Assembly: GCF_000705555.1 (NCBI RefSeq) | Contig: NZ_JMQN01000007.1 | Location: forward strand, 1-64,000 | DNA from: Marinobacterium lacunae | GTDB taxonomy: Bacteria; Pseudomonadota; Gammaproteobacteria; Pseudomonadales; Balneatricaceae | Reading direction: 5' to 3' | DNA length: 64,000 bases | Shown: piece after piece, positions 52,614 through 60,885 of the stretch | Layout of the letters: every line of letters begins with the position of its first letter | Numbering within the stretch: position 1 is the stretch's first letter | Notes under the pieces: generated by a model | Told to the model about the DNA's origin: nothing | Databases searched by the model: none | Seen by the model: only the letters and a program-made list of their open reading frames with translations | Made by a program: the position numbers and the translations under genes

Positions 52614-53632
52614 GAGTGCTTCTCCATCAGTTCATAGGCGGCAACAATCTTGTCGGCGTTGGGCAGTGCCCACTGCTCCATCGGCGGGGTAAAGGGGATC
52701 GGAATGTCGGGGTAGGCCACGCGCTGCGGTGCGGCCTTGAGCGGCACACCCTGCTCGGCAACAGAGCAGATGATTTCGCTGCTGACGCCGTAGCTTTGAT
52801 AATCCTCGTCCACTACGATCAAGCGTCCTGTTTTACGCACCGATTCGATGACAGTGGCGCGGTCCAGCGGTACGAGGGCGCGCAGGTCGATCACCTCGGC
52901 ACTGATGCCGCGCTCGGCCAGTTGTCGGGCGGCTTTCAAGCCGTGATGTACCCCCGAGGTAATGCCGACAATGGTGAGATCGTTCCCTTCACGCACCACC
53001 GCGGCCTTGCCGATGGGCACTTCATAGCTCTCTTCCGGCACATGGACGATGGCGTCCTTCTCGGTGCCGAGCCAGCCCATCCCCTGCAGAGCCTTGTGAA
53101 ACATGAAGATCACCGGGTTGTTGTCACGGATAGCCGCTGTCATCAGCCCTTTCGCGTCATAAGCGTTAGAGGGCGCGACGACCTTCATCCCCGGTAAATG
53201 CGCAAATGTGGCGTGTAGGCACTGCGAATGCTGTCCGGCATCTGAATAACCACCGCCGGTGGAGGTCATCAGCACTACCGGTACCTGTACTTCACCGCCG
53301 GAAAAGTAGGTGTTCTTAGCCATCAGGTTGTAGATGGCGTCGAAGCAGACACCGAAGAAGTCGACAAACATCAGCTCTACGATAGGGCGCATGCCATCGG
53401 ATGCGGCACCGACAGCGGCGCCCATGAACGCGGTTTCCGATATGGGGGTATCGCGCACGCGCTCACTGCCGAACTCCTCATGGAGGCCTCGGGTGTTGCC
53501 GAACACGCCGCCCAGCGGCCCGATGTCTTCACCCATCACGAACACGCGTTCATCCACGCGCATCTCTTGCGCGATCGCCTCAGCCATGGCACGGGCGATG
53601 GTGAGTTTTCTCTCTTTAGTGGCAACGGTCAT
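52610..53632 (-). CDS. acoB: acetoin dehydrogenase E1 component beta subunit
   Basis: A 340-residue TPP-dependent dehydrogenase beta subunit. It has RVFVMGEDIGPLGGVFG, ETAFMGAAVGAASDGMRPIVELMF, the transketolase-type central domain, and the C-terminal LRALVPLDRATVIESVRKTGRLIVVDED. With E1 alpha (54813-55799) it should cleave acetoin oxidatively, or oxidise a 2-oxoacid. ATG 53632 has AAAGGAG upstream; the longer frame from 53794 runs into the butanediol dehydrogenase gene and is rejected. Confidence 0.93.
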   Translation of the reverse strand: MTVATKERKLTIARAMAEAIAQEMRVDERVFVMGEDIGPLGGVFGNTRGLHEEFGSERVRDTPISETAFMGAAVGAASDGMRPIVELMFVDFFGVCFDAIYNLMAKNTYFSGGEVQVPVVLMTSTGGGYSDAGQHSQCLHATFAHLPGMKVVAPSNAYDAKGLMTAAIRDNNPVIFMFHKALQGMGWLGTEKDAIVHVPEESYEVPIGKAAVVREGNDLTIVGITSGVHHGLKAARQLAERGISAEVIDLRALVPLDRATVIESVRKTGRLIVVDEDYQSYGVSSEIICSVAEQGVPLKAAPQRVAYPDIPIPFTPPMEQWALPNADKIVAAYELMEKHS

Positions 53633-53687
53633 GGAGTTGCTCCTTTCACTGTAATCATGTGGCGTCCCCTTAGCGGGGCAGCGAAGT

Positions 53688-54773
53688 TCAGGCAGCCTGA
53701 GTCGGGCTGACGATGATCTTGACGTTGCGGTCCTTGTTGCTGACCAGCTCTTCAAACCCTTTGTCCAGAATCTCGCTGATATGGATGCGGCCACTTATCA
53801 GGGGGCTGATGTCGATGCGACCGTCGTTGATCATGGCGATCACATCGGCGAATTCGCCGTTGTAGGCCAAGGAGCCGATCAGCTGCTTTTCAGTGGCGAC
53901 CAGCTCAAAGAAGTTGAACGCGCTGGGCTCTTCGAACACGCCGACCAATACGGTTTTGCCGCCCTTGCGGATAAGGTCCAGTGCCAGCTTGGCGGTGTCT
54001 TTGTGACCGATGCATTCAAAGGAGAGGTCGGCGCCACAGCCCCGTGTCATCGATTGGATCATCTCGATCGCATCGCACTCGCTGGGGTCGATCACCATGG
54101 AGGCACCGACCTCCAGTGCTTTCTCCTTGCGTGCCTTGGACATCTCCAACGCGATCACCCGGGCGGCACCGGCGGCGCGGGCACAGATGATGGTGCACAG
54201 GCCGATCGTTCCGGCCCCTACAACCACGATGGTTTTGCCCAACAGGTCACCGGCTTGCTTGACGGCGTGCATGCCCACCGCCAACGGCTCGATCAGAGCC
54301 CCCGCCTCGGTCGGGAATCCATCGGGCAGTGCATAGAGCAGATTAGCGGGCACGTTGACGTACTCGGCGAAGGCACCGTTGTTCATCAAGCCGGTAAAGG
54401 CGAGCTGTTGGCAGAGGTTGTATTGACCGCGTTTGCAATAGTCGCACTCGCCGCAGTGCTGGCAGGCGTCGGCCGCTACCCGGTCGCCAATGCCAAAATC
54501 GTCAACCCCGTCACCGAGTGCGACGATCTCGCCGCTGAACTCGTGACCGAGAATGCACTGGCCCTTGATGCCGGTAAGCGGGTGTGGGGTATCGACCGGT
54601 ATGAAAACGGGGCCTGCAACGTACTCGTGCAGATCGGATCCGCAGATACCGCACCAATGCACCTTAATCTGTACCCATCCGCACGGCGGTGCGTCGGGGA
54701 CCGGAACGGTTTCGAGACGAATATCGCGACGGCCATGCCATACGGCGGCCTGCATGCTGGAGGTCTGGCTCAT
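53688..54773 (-). CDS. bdhA: 2,3-butanediol dehydrogenase (zinc-type)
   Basis: A 361-residue medium-chain alcohol dehydrogenase. Catalytic zinc residues are in CGICGSDLHEY and GHEFSG. The structural zinc set is CQHCGECDYCKRGQYNLC. NAD binding is VVVGAGTIGLCTI. The pattern, including HEYVAGPVFIP near the N-terminus, is that of (R,R)-butanediol dehydrogenases, which interconvert 2,3-butanediol and acetoin. It is placed between E1 alpha and E1 beta genes of the acetoin complex, so the operon could use both compounds. Confidence 0.92.
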   Translation of the reverse strand: MSQTSSMQAAVWHGRRDIRLETVPVPDAPPCGWVQIKVHWCGICGSDLHEYVAGPVFIPVDTPHPLTGIKGQCILGHEFSGEIVALGDGVDDFGIGDRVAADACQHCGECDYCKRGQYNLCQQLAFTGLMNNGAFAEYVNVPANLLYALPDGFPTEAGALIEPLAVGMHAVKQAGDLLGKTIVVVGAGTIGLCTIICARAAGAARVIALEMSKARKEKALEVGASMVIDPSECDAIEMIQSMTRGCGADLSFECIGHKDTAKLALDLIRKGGKTVLVGVFEEPSAFNFFELVATEKQLIGSLAYNGEFADVIAMINDGRIDISPLISGRIHISEILDKGFEELVSNKDRNVKIIVSPTQAA

Positions 54774-54812
54774 TGTTGTTATCCTCGTTTAGCCATGGAA
54801 TGTGTGGGCGGG

Positions 54813-55799
54813 TCAGACGAATACTTTCTCCATCGCTTCTTCGGGTGCGGGGTATTCGCTGTCGCGGGCAAATTGGATTGCGGCATCAACCCGGGCGTGA
54901 GTGCGTGCGACCAGTTCCTGATCCTGGGCGTCACTCCAATCCTCGTCGTCGAGTAGCTGTTGGCGCATCTTGGGGATGGGGTCGCGGGCGAAAAGTGCTT
55001 CCTTTTCACCTTTGGGTCGGTAGCCCTCGGCGTCGCCCATGAAATGACCGGCCAGCCGATAGGTTTCGATCTCGATAAGGGTGGGGCCCTCTCCACGGCG
55101 GGCTCGTTCGATCGCCTCACCGGCAATGTCGAATATGGCCAGAGGATCGTTTCCGGGAATGAAGTGGCCGGGAATGCCATATGCCGCTGCGCGGGCATCG
55201 TTGTGCTCGATGGCGGTGGAGGCACTTTTAGCCACCGAAATGCCCCAGGCGTTGTCTTCGACGACGAAGATAACCGGCAGCTTCCATACGGCGGCCAGAT
55301 TCAGCGATTCATGAAAGGCACCCTGATTGGCCGCGCCCTCGCCAAGAAAGGCGACGGCAACGCCAGGCTTGTTCTGCATATGGCGCGAGAGTGCGGCACC
55401 GACGGCAGGCCCCATGCCTTGGGCGATGATGCCGGAGCAGGAGAAGTTCACCTTGGCATCGAATATATGCATATGACCGCCTCGTCCGCCGCTGAGTCCG
55501 GTTTTTTTACCGAAGATCTCGGCCGTCATGCGGTTTAGATCTACCCCCTTGGCGATAGCAACATGATGAGGACGGTGGGTGGAGGTGACGATGTCGTCAG
55601 CTGAAAGGTGGGCGCAGACGCCGACTGCACAGGGTTCCTGACCGTTGGAGAGATGCATCTCTCCAGGGATAGGGCCTTTCGCCATATTAAATGCGGGCGA
55701 TTTACCTTCCATGTAGATTTTCTCGATGCACTCCTCGAAATAGCGACTGGTGTGCATCTGCTCGTACATCCAGATTTTCTGATCCCGGCTCGGCTTCAT
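54813..55799 (-). CDS. acoA: acetoin dehydrogenase E1 component alpha subunit
   Basis: A 328-residue TPP-dependent alpha subunit, first gene of the operon. It has MHTSRYFEECIEKIY, GKKTGLSGGRGGHMHIFD and the TPP/Mg motif GEGAANQGAFHESLNLAAVWKLPVIFVVEDN (GEG in place of the usual GDG). LIEIETYRLAGHFMGD closes the cofactor site. The context (AcoR-like activator, butanediol dehydrogenase) points to acetoin rather than pyruvate as substrate. Expression should start from the sigma-54 promoter about 83 bases upstream. Confidence 0.93.
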   Translation of the reverse strand: MKPSRDQKIWMYEQMHTSRYFEECIEKIYMEGKSPAFNMAKGPIPGEMHLSNGQEPCAVGVCAHLSADDIVTSTHRPHHVAIAKGVDLNRMTAEIFGKKTGLSGGRGGHMHIFDAKVNFSCSGIIAQGMGPAVGAALSRHMQNKPGVAVAFLGEGAANQGAFHESLNLAAVWKLPVIFVVEDNAWGISVAKSASTAIEHNDARAAAYGIPGHFIPGNDPLAIFDIAGEAIERARRGEGPTLIEIETYRLAGHFMGDAEGYRPKGEKEALFARDPIPKMRQQLLDDEDWSDAQDQELVARTHARVDAAIQFARDSEYPAPEEAMEKVFV

Positions 55800-55881
55800 T
55801 GTGAAACCTCTCCTTATTCTTATGTTGGGGTGAATGACGGGGTGTGCAAAAAATGCCGTCCTCGCCTTTGTCTGTAATAGG

Positions 55882-55896
55882 GCAAGGGTTGTGCCA
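55882..55896 (-). promoter_or_regulatory. sigma-54 promoter of the acetoin operon
   Basis: On the minus strand the sequence is TGGCAC (55896-55891), five bases, TTGC (55885-55882). It matches the -24/-12 consensus with correct spacing. It lies about 83 bases upstream of acoA, in the gap shared with the sigma-54 activator acoR. Confidence 0.85.
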
Positions 55897-55986
55897 TGTG
55901 CGTAACATATTGATATGTAGATGAAATGTGTTTATCTGTGTCGGTGGGTGCTACAGAGTGTCGCGGCGGGGTGAAACAGTTTGAGC

Positions 55987-56001
55987 GCGTCGTTGCGACG
56001 C
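55987..56001. promoter_or_regulatory. palindrome, candidate AcoR upstream activating site
   Basis: GCGTCG-TTG-CGACGC is a perfect six-base-arm palindrome, about 90-105 bases upstream of the -24 element. That is the distance expected for an enhancer-binding site. Binding by AcoR is inferred only. Confidence 0.4.
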
Positions 56002-56097
56002 TTTGTCACACGGTAATAAACGGGTGGACAGGTGATTAAATGACCCTCTATGATGAATGAATAACTATAAAAGAGTGGCTCTGTTCCAGACCTATTT

Positions 56098-58041
56098 ATG
56101 GGCACTTACAACCAAGATCAGCATATATTGCTGCCCTCGATGCGAGACCAGGCCGAGATCCCGACCCAAATTCGAGGATCCTGGGAGCGTTGCATTGAGC
56201 GCTATCACCTTGAACCCGGACGCAACCTATTGCCTCCGCGTCTCACCGATCGCGAAGTTCAGCGTGAGCAGAATGAGCTCGACAGCCTGCTTCATGTCGC
56301 TGAACCCGTGTTTCAGCGTCTTCGTAATATTGGCGACAACTCCGGATACTGTGTGTTGGTGACCAACGCCCGAGGTGTTGTGTTGCGGCAGTTTATCGAT
56401 ACCCATCGGGGGCAGGAACTTTCGGAACAGGGGTTGAGTGTCGGTACCGTCTGGACAGAAGAGCTGGTCGGTACCAATGGCTTGGGAACCTGCCTGGCGA
56501 CAAGAGAGGCCTTGACCGTTTATGCAGAAGAGCACTTTGGCCGTGAGCTGAGGCGCTTCAGCTGTTCGACAGCACCGCTGATATCGCCCCATGGTGAGAT
56601 GATCGGCGCGCTTGATATATCAACCTATGCACTGGGGGAAAAGCAGTTGCAGGGGTTGGCTCAAAATCTGGTCTGCGACAGTGCCGATCAGATCGAAGCC
56701 GCTATGTTTCGTTACACCTTCCGTTGTGCCCATCTGCTGGCCCTGGTGTGGGGACGGGAAGGAGACCCGGCATTGAGCAATGCACTTATCGCCACCAATG
56801 ATTCTGGCGTTGTAATCGGTATCACGTCGCCTGGCTTGATGTTGCTTGGCGTGGCTGAACGCGCTCAGTTGATCGGTTTGGCGTTGACAGATCTGTTCGG
56901 TGCATCGCTCGAGGATTTGCACCGTGCACCGGTCCGGTTGGATCATGACAGTCCCCTGCAACAAGAGATATGGCTTTGTTGCTCGGATGCCGCGCCACTG
57001 CGGGACACGGCGCTGGCCTCATCGCTGTCAACGAGCCGTAAACCGTTACCGCTGGAAACACACAGTCCGTTGTCGCAACTGGCCGGCGAGGATCCAAGGC
57101 TTAGTCGAAACGCTGAAATCTGTATGCGGGTACTCAATCGAAGCATCAATATTCTGTTGCAGGGGGAAACCGGCACCGGTAAAGAGGTGTGGGCGCGCGC
57201 GATCCATGACAGCAGTCAGCGCAAGGACAAACCCTTTGTGACGCTCAATTGTGCGGCGATACCGGAATCGCTGATTGAGAGCGAACTGTTTGGATACAGC
57301 GCCGGAACATTCACCGGCGGTTTGAAAGGCGGCAAAGTCGGTAAGATTCAGGCCAGTAACGGCGGCACGCTGTTCCTTGACGAAATAGGCGATATGCCGA
57401 TTTCGCTGCAAGCGCGGTTGCTGCGCGTGCTGGCAGAGGGTGAGATCACCCCGCTGGGCGAGATAAAGTCGATTCCCATCGATCTCCATGTCATCACGGC
57501 TACCCACCGTGATCTGAAACAACTGATCGCCGAAGGTGGTTTTCGCGAGGATCTGTACTATCGCATCAGCGGTGTTCGAGTTGAGTTACCGGCATTAAGA
57601 GAGCGCGCCGATAAAGCCGAGTTAATCGGCAAGATACTGTCCGATCTGAGCGAATCTCCTGTCGAGCTAACACCCGAGGTGCAGGCGTTGCTGAATCGAT
57701 ATGAATGGCCGGGGAACATTCGTCAATTAAAGAATGTCCTGCAGTTTGCACTTTGTATGTGTGATGGCGACCGGTTGGCAATTGAAGACCTGCCGGAGGA
57801 GGTACTGCCGATTTCGTCCGTAGTGATCTCAGAAAGTGAGCGGGTGGCAGGAGAAACCCATCCGCCGAAGCGGATGGTGTCATTATCCGGTTCTCGACTC
57901 TCTCCCACTGAGGAGAGTGAGCGTAATGCATTGATTCAGACGCTGGAGGCCAATCGTTGGGTGGTATCCCGTGCGGCCAAAGCGTTAGGGATTAGCCGCT
58001 CGACACTGCACCGCAAAATCAATAAATATGACCTGAACTGA
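56098..58041 (+). CDS. acoR: AcoR-like sigma-54-dependent activator
   Basis: A 647-residue activator with an N-terminal GAF sensor region (TVWTEELVGTNGLGTCLATREALTV, about residues 117-142), a central AAA+ domain (Walker A GETGTGKE at about residue 356, GGTLFLDEIGDMP as Walker B) and a C-terminal Fis-type helix-turn-helix (WVVSRAAKALGISRSTLHRKI). It is divergent from the acetoin operon and should activate it on sensing acetoin or butanediol. The sigma-54-contacting loop is GTFTGG (residues 403-408) instead of GAFTGA. Confidence 0.92.
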   Translation: MGTYNQDQHILLPSMRDQAEIPTQIRGSWERCIERYHLEPGRNLLPPRLTDREVQREQNELDSLLHVAEPVFQRLRNIGDNSGYCVLVTNARGVVLRQFIDTHRGQELSEQGLSVGTVWTEELVGTNGLGTCLATREALTVYAEEHFGRELRRFSCSTAPLISPHGEMIGALDISTYALGEKQLQGLAQNLVCDSADQIEAAMFRYTFRCAHLLALVWGREGDPALSNALIATNDSGVVIGITSPGLMLLGVAERAQLIGLALTDLFGASLEDLHRAPVRLDHDSPLQQEIWLCCSDAAPLRDTALASSLSTSRKPLPLETHSPLSQLAGEDPRLSRNAEICMRVLNRSINILLQGETGTGKEVWARAIHDSSQRKDKPFVTLNCAAIPESLIESELFGYSAGTFTGGLKGGKVGKIQASNGGTLFLDEIGDMPISLQARLLRVLAEGEITPLGEIKSIPIDLHVITATHRDLKQLIAEGGFREDLYYRISGVRVELPALRERADKAELIGKILSDLSESPVELTPEVQALLNRYEWPGNIRQLKNVLQFALCMCDGDRLAIEDLPEEVLPISSVVISESERVAGETHPPKRMVSLSGSRLSPTEESERNALIQTLEANRWVVSRAAKALGISRSTLHRKINKYDLN

Positions 58042-58050
58042 GCACAGCGC

Positions 58051-58353
58051 TCAGAGAACGCTGTTGAAACATTCCAGTTGTGGCGGACCAAGGTAGATAT
58101 CCTTTGCCGGTCGCGCATTGGCGTGGGCCTTGCGGAAAGCGTCCGACTTGGTCCAGTTCACGAATGCCTCTTCCGACTCCCATACGCTGTGTGACGCAAA
58201 CAGCGTGTGCTCATCGGTGCTCTGGCCCTGAAGCAGGTGAAAGCTCTTGAAGCCCGGAACACCCTCAAGGTGACTGTCACGGCTTTTCCAGATCTCGATG
58301 AATTCCTGCTCTTTTCCCGGCGCTATGCGAAAACGGTTCATGGCAACGTACAT
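58051..58353 (-). CDS. antibiotic biosynthesis monooxygenase (ABM) family protein
   Basis: A 100-residue dimeric alpha/beta-barrel protein of the ABM superfamily. NRFRIAPGKEQEFIEIWKSRDSHL, VPGFKSFHLLQG and SHSVWESEEAFVNWTKSDAFRKAH closely follow the pattern of HmoA/IsdG-like members. Haem or quinone chemistry is possible, but the catalytic residues do not settle it. It converges on acoR from the opposite strand nine bases from its stop. Confidence 0.83.
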   Translation of the reverse strand: MYVAMNRFRIAPGKEQEFIEIWKSRDSHLEGVPGFKSFHLLQGQSTDEHTLFASHSVWESEEAFVNWTKSDAFRKAHANARPAKDIYLGPPQLECFNSVL

Positions 58354-58586
58354 GTGTTGGCTTCCTGATGGCGTTAATTGCGATAAAAAGAGACCCTTAC
58401 CTTAACCTTCCTGTTCCGCACCTGTCACACAGTGTGAGCAAATAGCCGCCAAAGGTGCGTTTTTATGTGCCAAACTGGGAGGCTTGTGGCAGGTTGTACT
58501 GACTAGGTTCGCGATTTGAGGCTAAGCCAGAATGCCTGGTCGCTGTCGTACAACCTGTTTAATCGATACATGAACATGGAGCTCGG

Positions 58587-59123
58587 ATGTATTCAGAGGT
58601 GCTGGATTTTTGGTTTGAGGAGATCGAACCGGCGGCGTGGTGGAAGAAGGATACCGCCTTCGATCGCGTGATTGAGAGCCGTTTTGGCGCGCTGTTTGAG
58701 CAGGCGTGCAAGGGTGAGCTTTACAGCTGGCGAAAGCGGGCCGACGGCCGGTTGGCCGAGATCATATTGCTGGACCAGTTTTCCCGTAATATCTATCGCG
58801 ACCGTCCCGAGGCGTTTGCCCAGGACGGTATGGCGTTGGTGTTGGCGCAGGAAGCTATCTCGGTCGGTGCGGATGTGGCGCTGAGCAAGCCGCAGCGACG
58901 TTTTCTTTATATGCCCTATATGCATTCAGAATCAGCGTTGATTCACGAGGCAGCGCAGAAGTTGTTTCTTCGCTCTGGCTCAGATGATGCGTACGAGTAC
59001 GAACTCAAGCATAAGGCGATCATTGACCGGTTTGGTCGTTATCCTCACCGCAATGCAATCCTCGGGCGTGAATCTACCGCCGAGGAGATCGAGTTTCTCA
59101 AACAGCCCGGCTCAGGTTTCTAA
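58587..59123 (+). CDS. DUF924 family protein
   Basis: A 178-residue cytosolic protein of the DUF924 family: VLDFWFEEIEPAAWWKKDTAFD at the start, then LAEIILLDQFSRNIYRDRPEAFAQD and RFLYMPYMHSESALIHEAAQKLF. The family has an all-helical, TPR-like fold and no assigned function. It overlaps the stop of the convergent MocR gene by four bases. Confidence 0.88.
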   Translation: MYSEVLDFWFEEIEPAAWWKKDTAFDRVIESRFGALFEQACKGELYSWRKRADGRLAEIILLDQFSRNIYRDRPEAFAQDGMALVLAQEAISVGADVALSKPQRRFLYMPYMHSESALIHEAAQKLFLRSGSDDAYEYELKHKAIIDRFGRYPHRNAILGRESTAEEIEFLKQPGSGF

Positions 59124-60541
59124 ACCAGTGGTGCGCTCAGGCGTGGTCCCTCTGCCAGCAGTTCGGCCATACGGGTGAGGCCAATCTCCAGCGCCTCGCG
59201 ATGGGCCGGTGGCGTCAGGCAGATACGTATCGCCTGAGGAGCCGGCTGGCTGCCGACGCAGAACGGTTCGGGGCTAACCAGTGTGACGCCGCGTTGTGCA
59301 GCCTGCTCGACAAAGTCGCTGGCGCGCCAAGGCTCTGGCAGGTGCAACCATGCATAGAAACCGCAGGGGTGGCTCATAAACTCGTAGCCGGAAAGCGTCT
59401 TTTCGAGGATCGCGTGTCGGGCGGTTAACTCGTCCCATTGCCAGTTAATCAGCAGGGCCGAGTCAGGCGAACTTAGCCAGTCGCAGGTGACCGCGCCCAT
59501 CAGGCCCGGGCTTGCCCAGCACTGGGATCTCAGGCCATTACAGAGTTGTTGCATCAGGTTCGCCGGCGCTCTCAATGCGCCAAAGCGCAATCCGCCCGAA
59601 AGTATCTTCGAGACGCTGAAAATATACAGCGAACGCTCCGGAGCCAGATGATAAAAGGGCGTGCCCCTGAGCTCCGGACGGACAAACTGTACGCCATCTT
59701 CCAGCAGCAGCAGGTCGTACTTGCGCGCTATCCGTACAATCTCCTCTCGCCGGCGCTGACTCATTTGCGTCACCGTCGGGTTGTTGTGTTCAGGCAGAAG
59801 GTACAGCAGGCGGATACGCTGGCGCTGACACAGGCGCTCGAGCGCGTCGGCGCGCATCCCTTCGCGGTCCATGGATACCGGTAGGTGCTTGAGCCCGAGC
59901 TGGCGGGCTGCGGCAATCATGCCGGGGTAGGTAAGGGCATCGGAGGCAACGGCTTCGCCCGGCCTTATCAGCGATTGCAGCGTCAGGTAGTCAGCATGCT
60001 GTCCACCGATGGTCAGCAGAAGGTCCTCCGCACGGGTATCGAGGCCCAGGGAGGTCAGCCAGGCCGCCAGTTGTTCCCGCTGTTGCGTATTGCCCTGTTC
60101 CGGCTGGTAGTGCAGCGCGTTGTCCAGTTGGGCCGGTTGCTCTGCAAGCTGCGCCATGATTGCCGATAGCTGCTGGGTACGCAGCGGGTTGGGAATAGGG
60201 ATGCTAAGGGATAGATCGATACTGTCTGTGGTGGCGCGGGACAGATGATGAAAGTCCGGCCTTTCCATTCCAGCGTCGCGTACTCGTGTGCCGCTTCCCA
60301 CCTTCGCCTCTACCAGCCCGCGCCGCTCGGCTTCCCGATAGGCGCGGGTAATGGTGCCCACGGTCACTTCCAGAGCATCGGCCAGCAGACGTTGAGGTGG
60401 CAGGCGCTCACCCGGTTTTAACTCGCCATTGGCAACGGATGTGGCGATCTGATCGGCCAGTGTCTTGTAGCGTGGGCCTTCGGGAATGTCGGTCGAGGGA
60501 AGCCAGCTGCAGCGTTGGCGGGCGCGGTCGGTCAGGTTCAT
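59120..60541 (-). CDS. MocR-type regulator (GntR HTH plus aminotransferase domain)
   Basis: A 473-residue regulator with a GntR winged helix (RYKTLADQIATSVANGELKPGERLPPQRLLADALEVTVGTITRAYREAERRGLV, residues about 24-75) and an aminotransferase domain with an intact PLP lysine in IFSVSKILSGGLRFGAL. It is divergent from the LysE-type gene at 60882, its likely target. ATG 60541 has GGAGGCA upstream and matches the family start; the longer frame from 60697 covers the intergenic operators and is rejected. Confidence 0.92.
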   Translation of the reverse strand: MNLTDRARQRCSWLPSTDIPEGPRYKTLADQIATSVANGELKPGERLPPQRLLADALEVTVGTITRAYREAERRGLVEAKVGSGTRVRDAGMERPDFHHLSRATTDSIDLSLSIPIPNPLRTQQLSAIMAQLAEQPAQLDNALHYQPEQGNTQQREQLAAWLTSLGLDTRAEDLLLTIGGQHADYLTLQSLIRPGEAVASDALTYPGMIAAARQLGLKHLPVSMDREGMRADALERLCQRQRIRLLYLLPEHNNPTVTQMSQRRREEIVRIARKYDLLLLEDGVQFVRPELRGTPFYHLAPERSLYIFSVSKILSGGLRFGALRAPANLMQQLCNGLRSQCWASPGLMGAVTCDWLSSPDSALLINWQWDELTARHAILEKTLSGYEFMSHPCGFYAWLHLPEPWRASDFVEQAAQRGVTLVSPEPFCVGSQPAPQAIRICLTPPAHREALEIGLTRMAELLAEGPRLSAPLV

Positions 60542-60581
60542 GTTGTGCCTCCGAATAGGCGTGTCCCCGGGTAATCGCGAT

Positions 60582-60600
60582 AATTGTACGGGTGACAATT
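60582..60600. promoter_or_regulatory. inverted repeat 1 in MocR/LysE control region
   Basis: AATTGT-ACGGGTG-ACAATT, arms perfect. It lies 41-59 bases upstream of the MocR start. A near-identical element occurs at 60699-60716, and other AATTG stretches lie between, so this is a probable operator for the MocR regulator. Confidence 0.55.
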
Positions 60601-60698
60601 GATTGTGTGGGATACAAAGTAGCAATTGCCACAGTACATTTCCCTCTCTACATTGAATTGTGTCGCTTAATTGGGTGTCGATCAAGCGGCCTATCACA

Positions 60699-60716
60699 AA
60701 TTGTACCCATACAATT
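60699..60716. promoter_or_regulatory. inverted repeat 2 in MocR/LysE control region
   Basis: AATTGT-ACCCAT-ACAATT, arms perfect. It lies 20 bases ahead of the leader ORF start at 60736. It shares arms and a related spacer with repeat 1, 117 bases away. Confidence 0.55.
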
Positions 60717-60735
60717 GGGTTCTATGGAGGTGTCT

Positions 60736-60885
60736 ATGATCACAATTCGTACTGTTTTCACTCTCGCTCGTCATGCTGTTCGTGTGGCAGGTGCTTGTGC
60801 AGTCATGCGAATGGTCAAGATGGCCTCCATCTGGCAAAGCGCGAACGTTGAGGGCTTCTCTGGCATAAGCAGGAGGCCATCATGA
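60736..60885 (+). CDS. leader ORF, 49 residues, overlapping the LysE gene
   Basis: A short frame (MITIRTVFTLARHAVRVAGA...) with a strong ribosome site, TGGAGG, five bases before ATG. It ends in TGA that overlaps the exporter start by four bases (ATGA). The peptide is basic and weakly hydrophobic and resembles no known family. It probably couples translation to the exporter, or the exporter uses it as a regulatory leader. Confidence 0.5.
   Translation: MITIRTVFTLARHAVRVAGACAVMRMVKMASIWQSANVEGFSGISRRPS

Noticed and set aside
53781-54956. 391-codon plus-strand frame opposite bdhA
   Set aside because: Shadow frame; the minus-strand gene has full zinc and NAD motifs.
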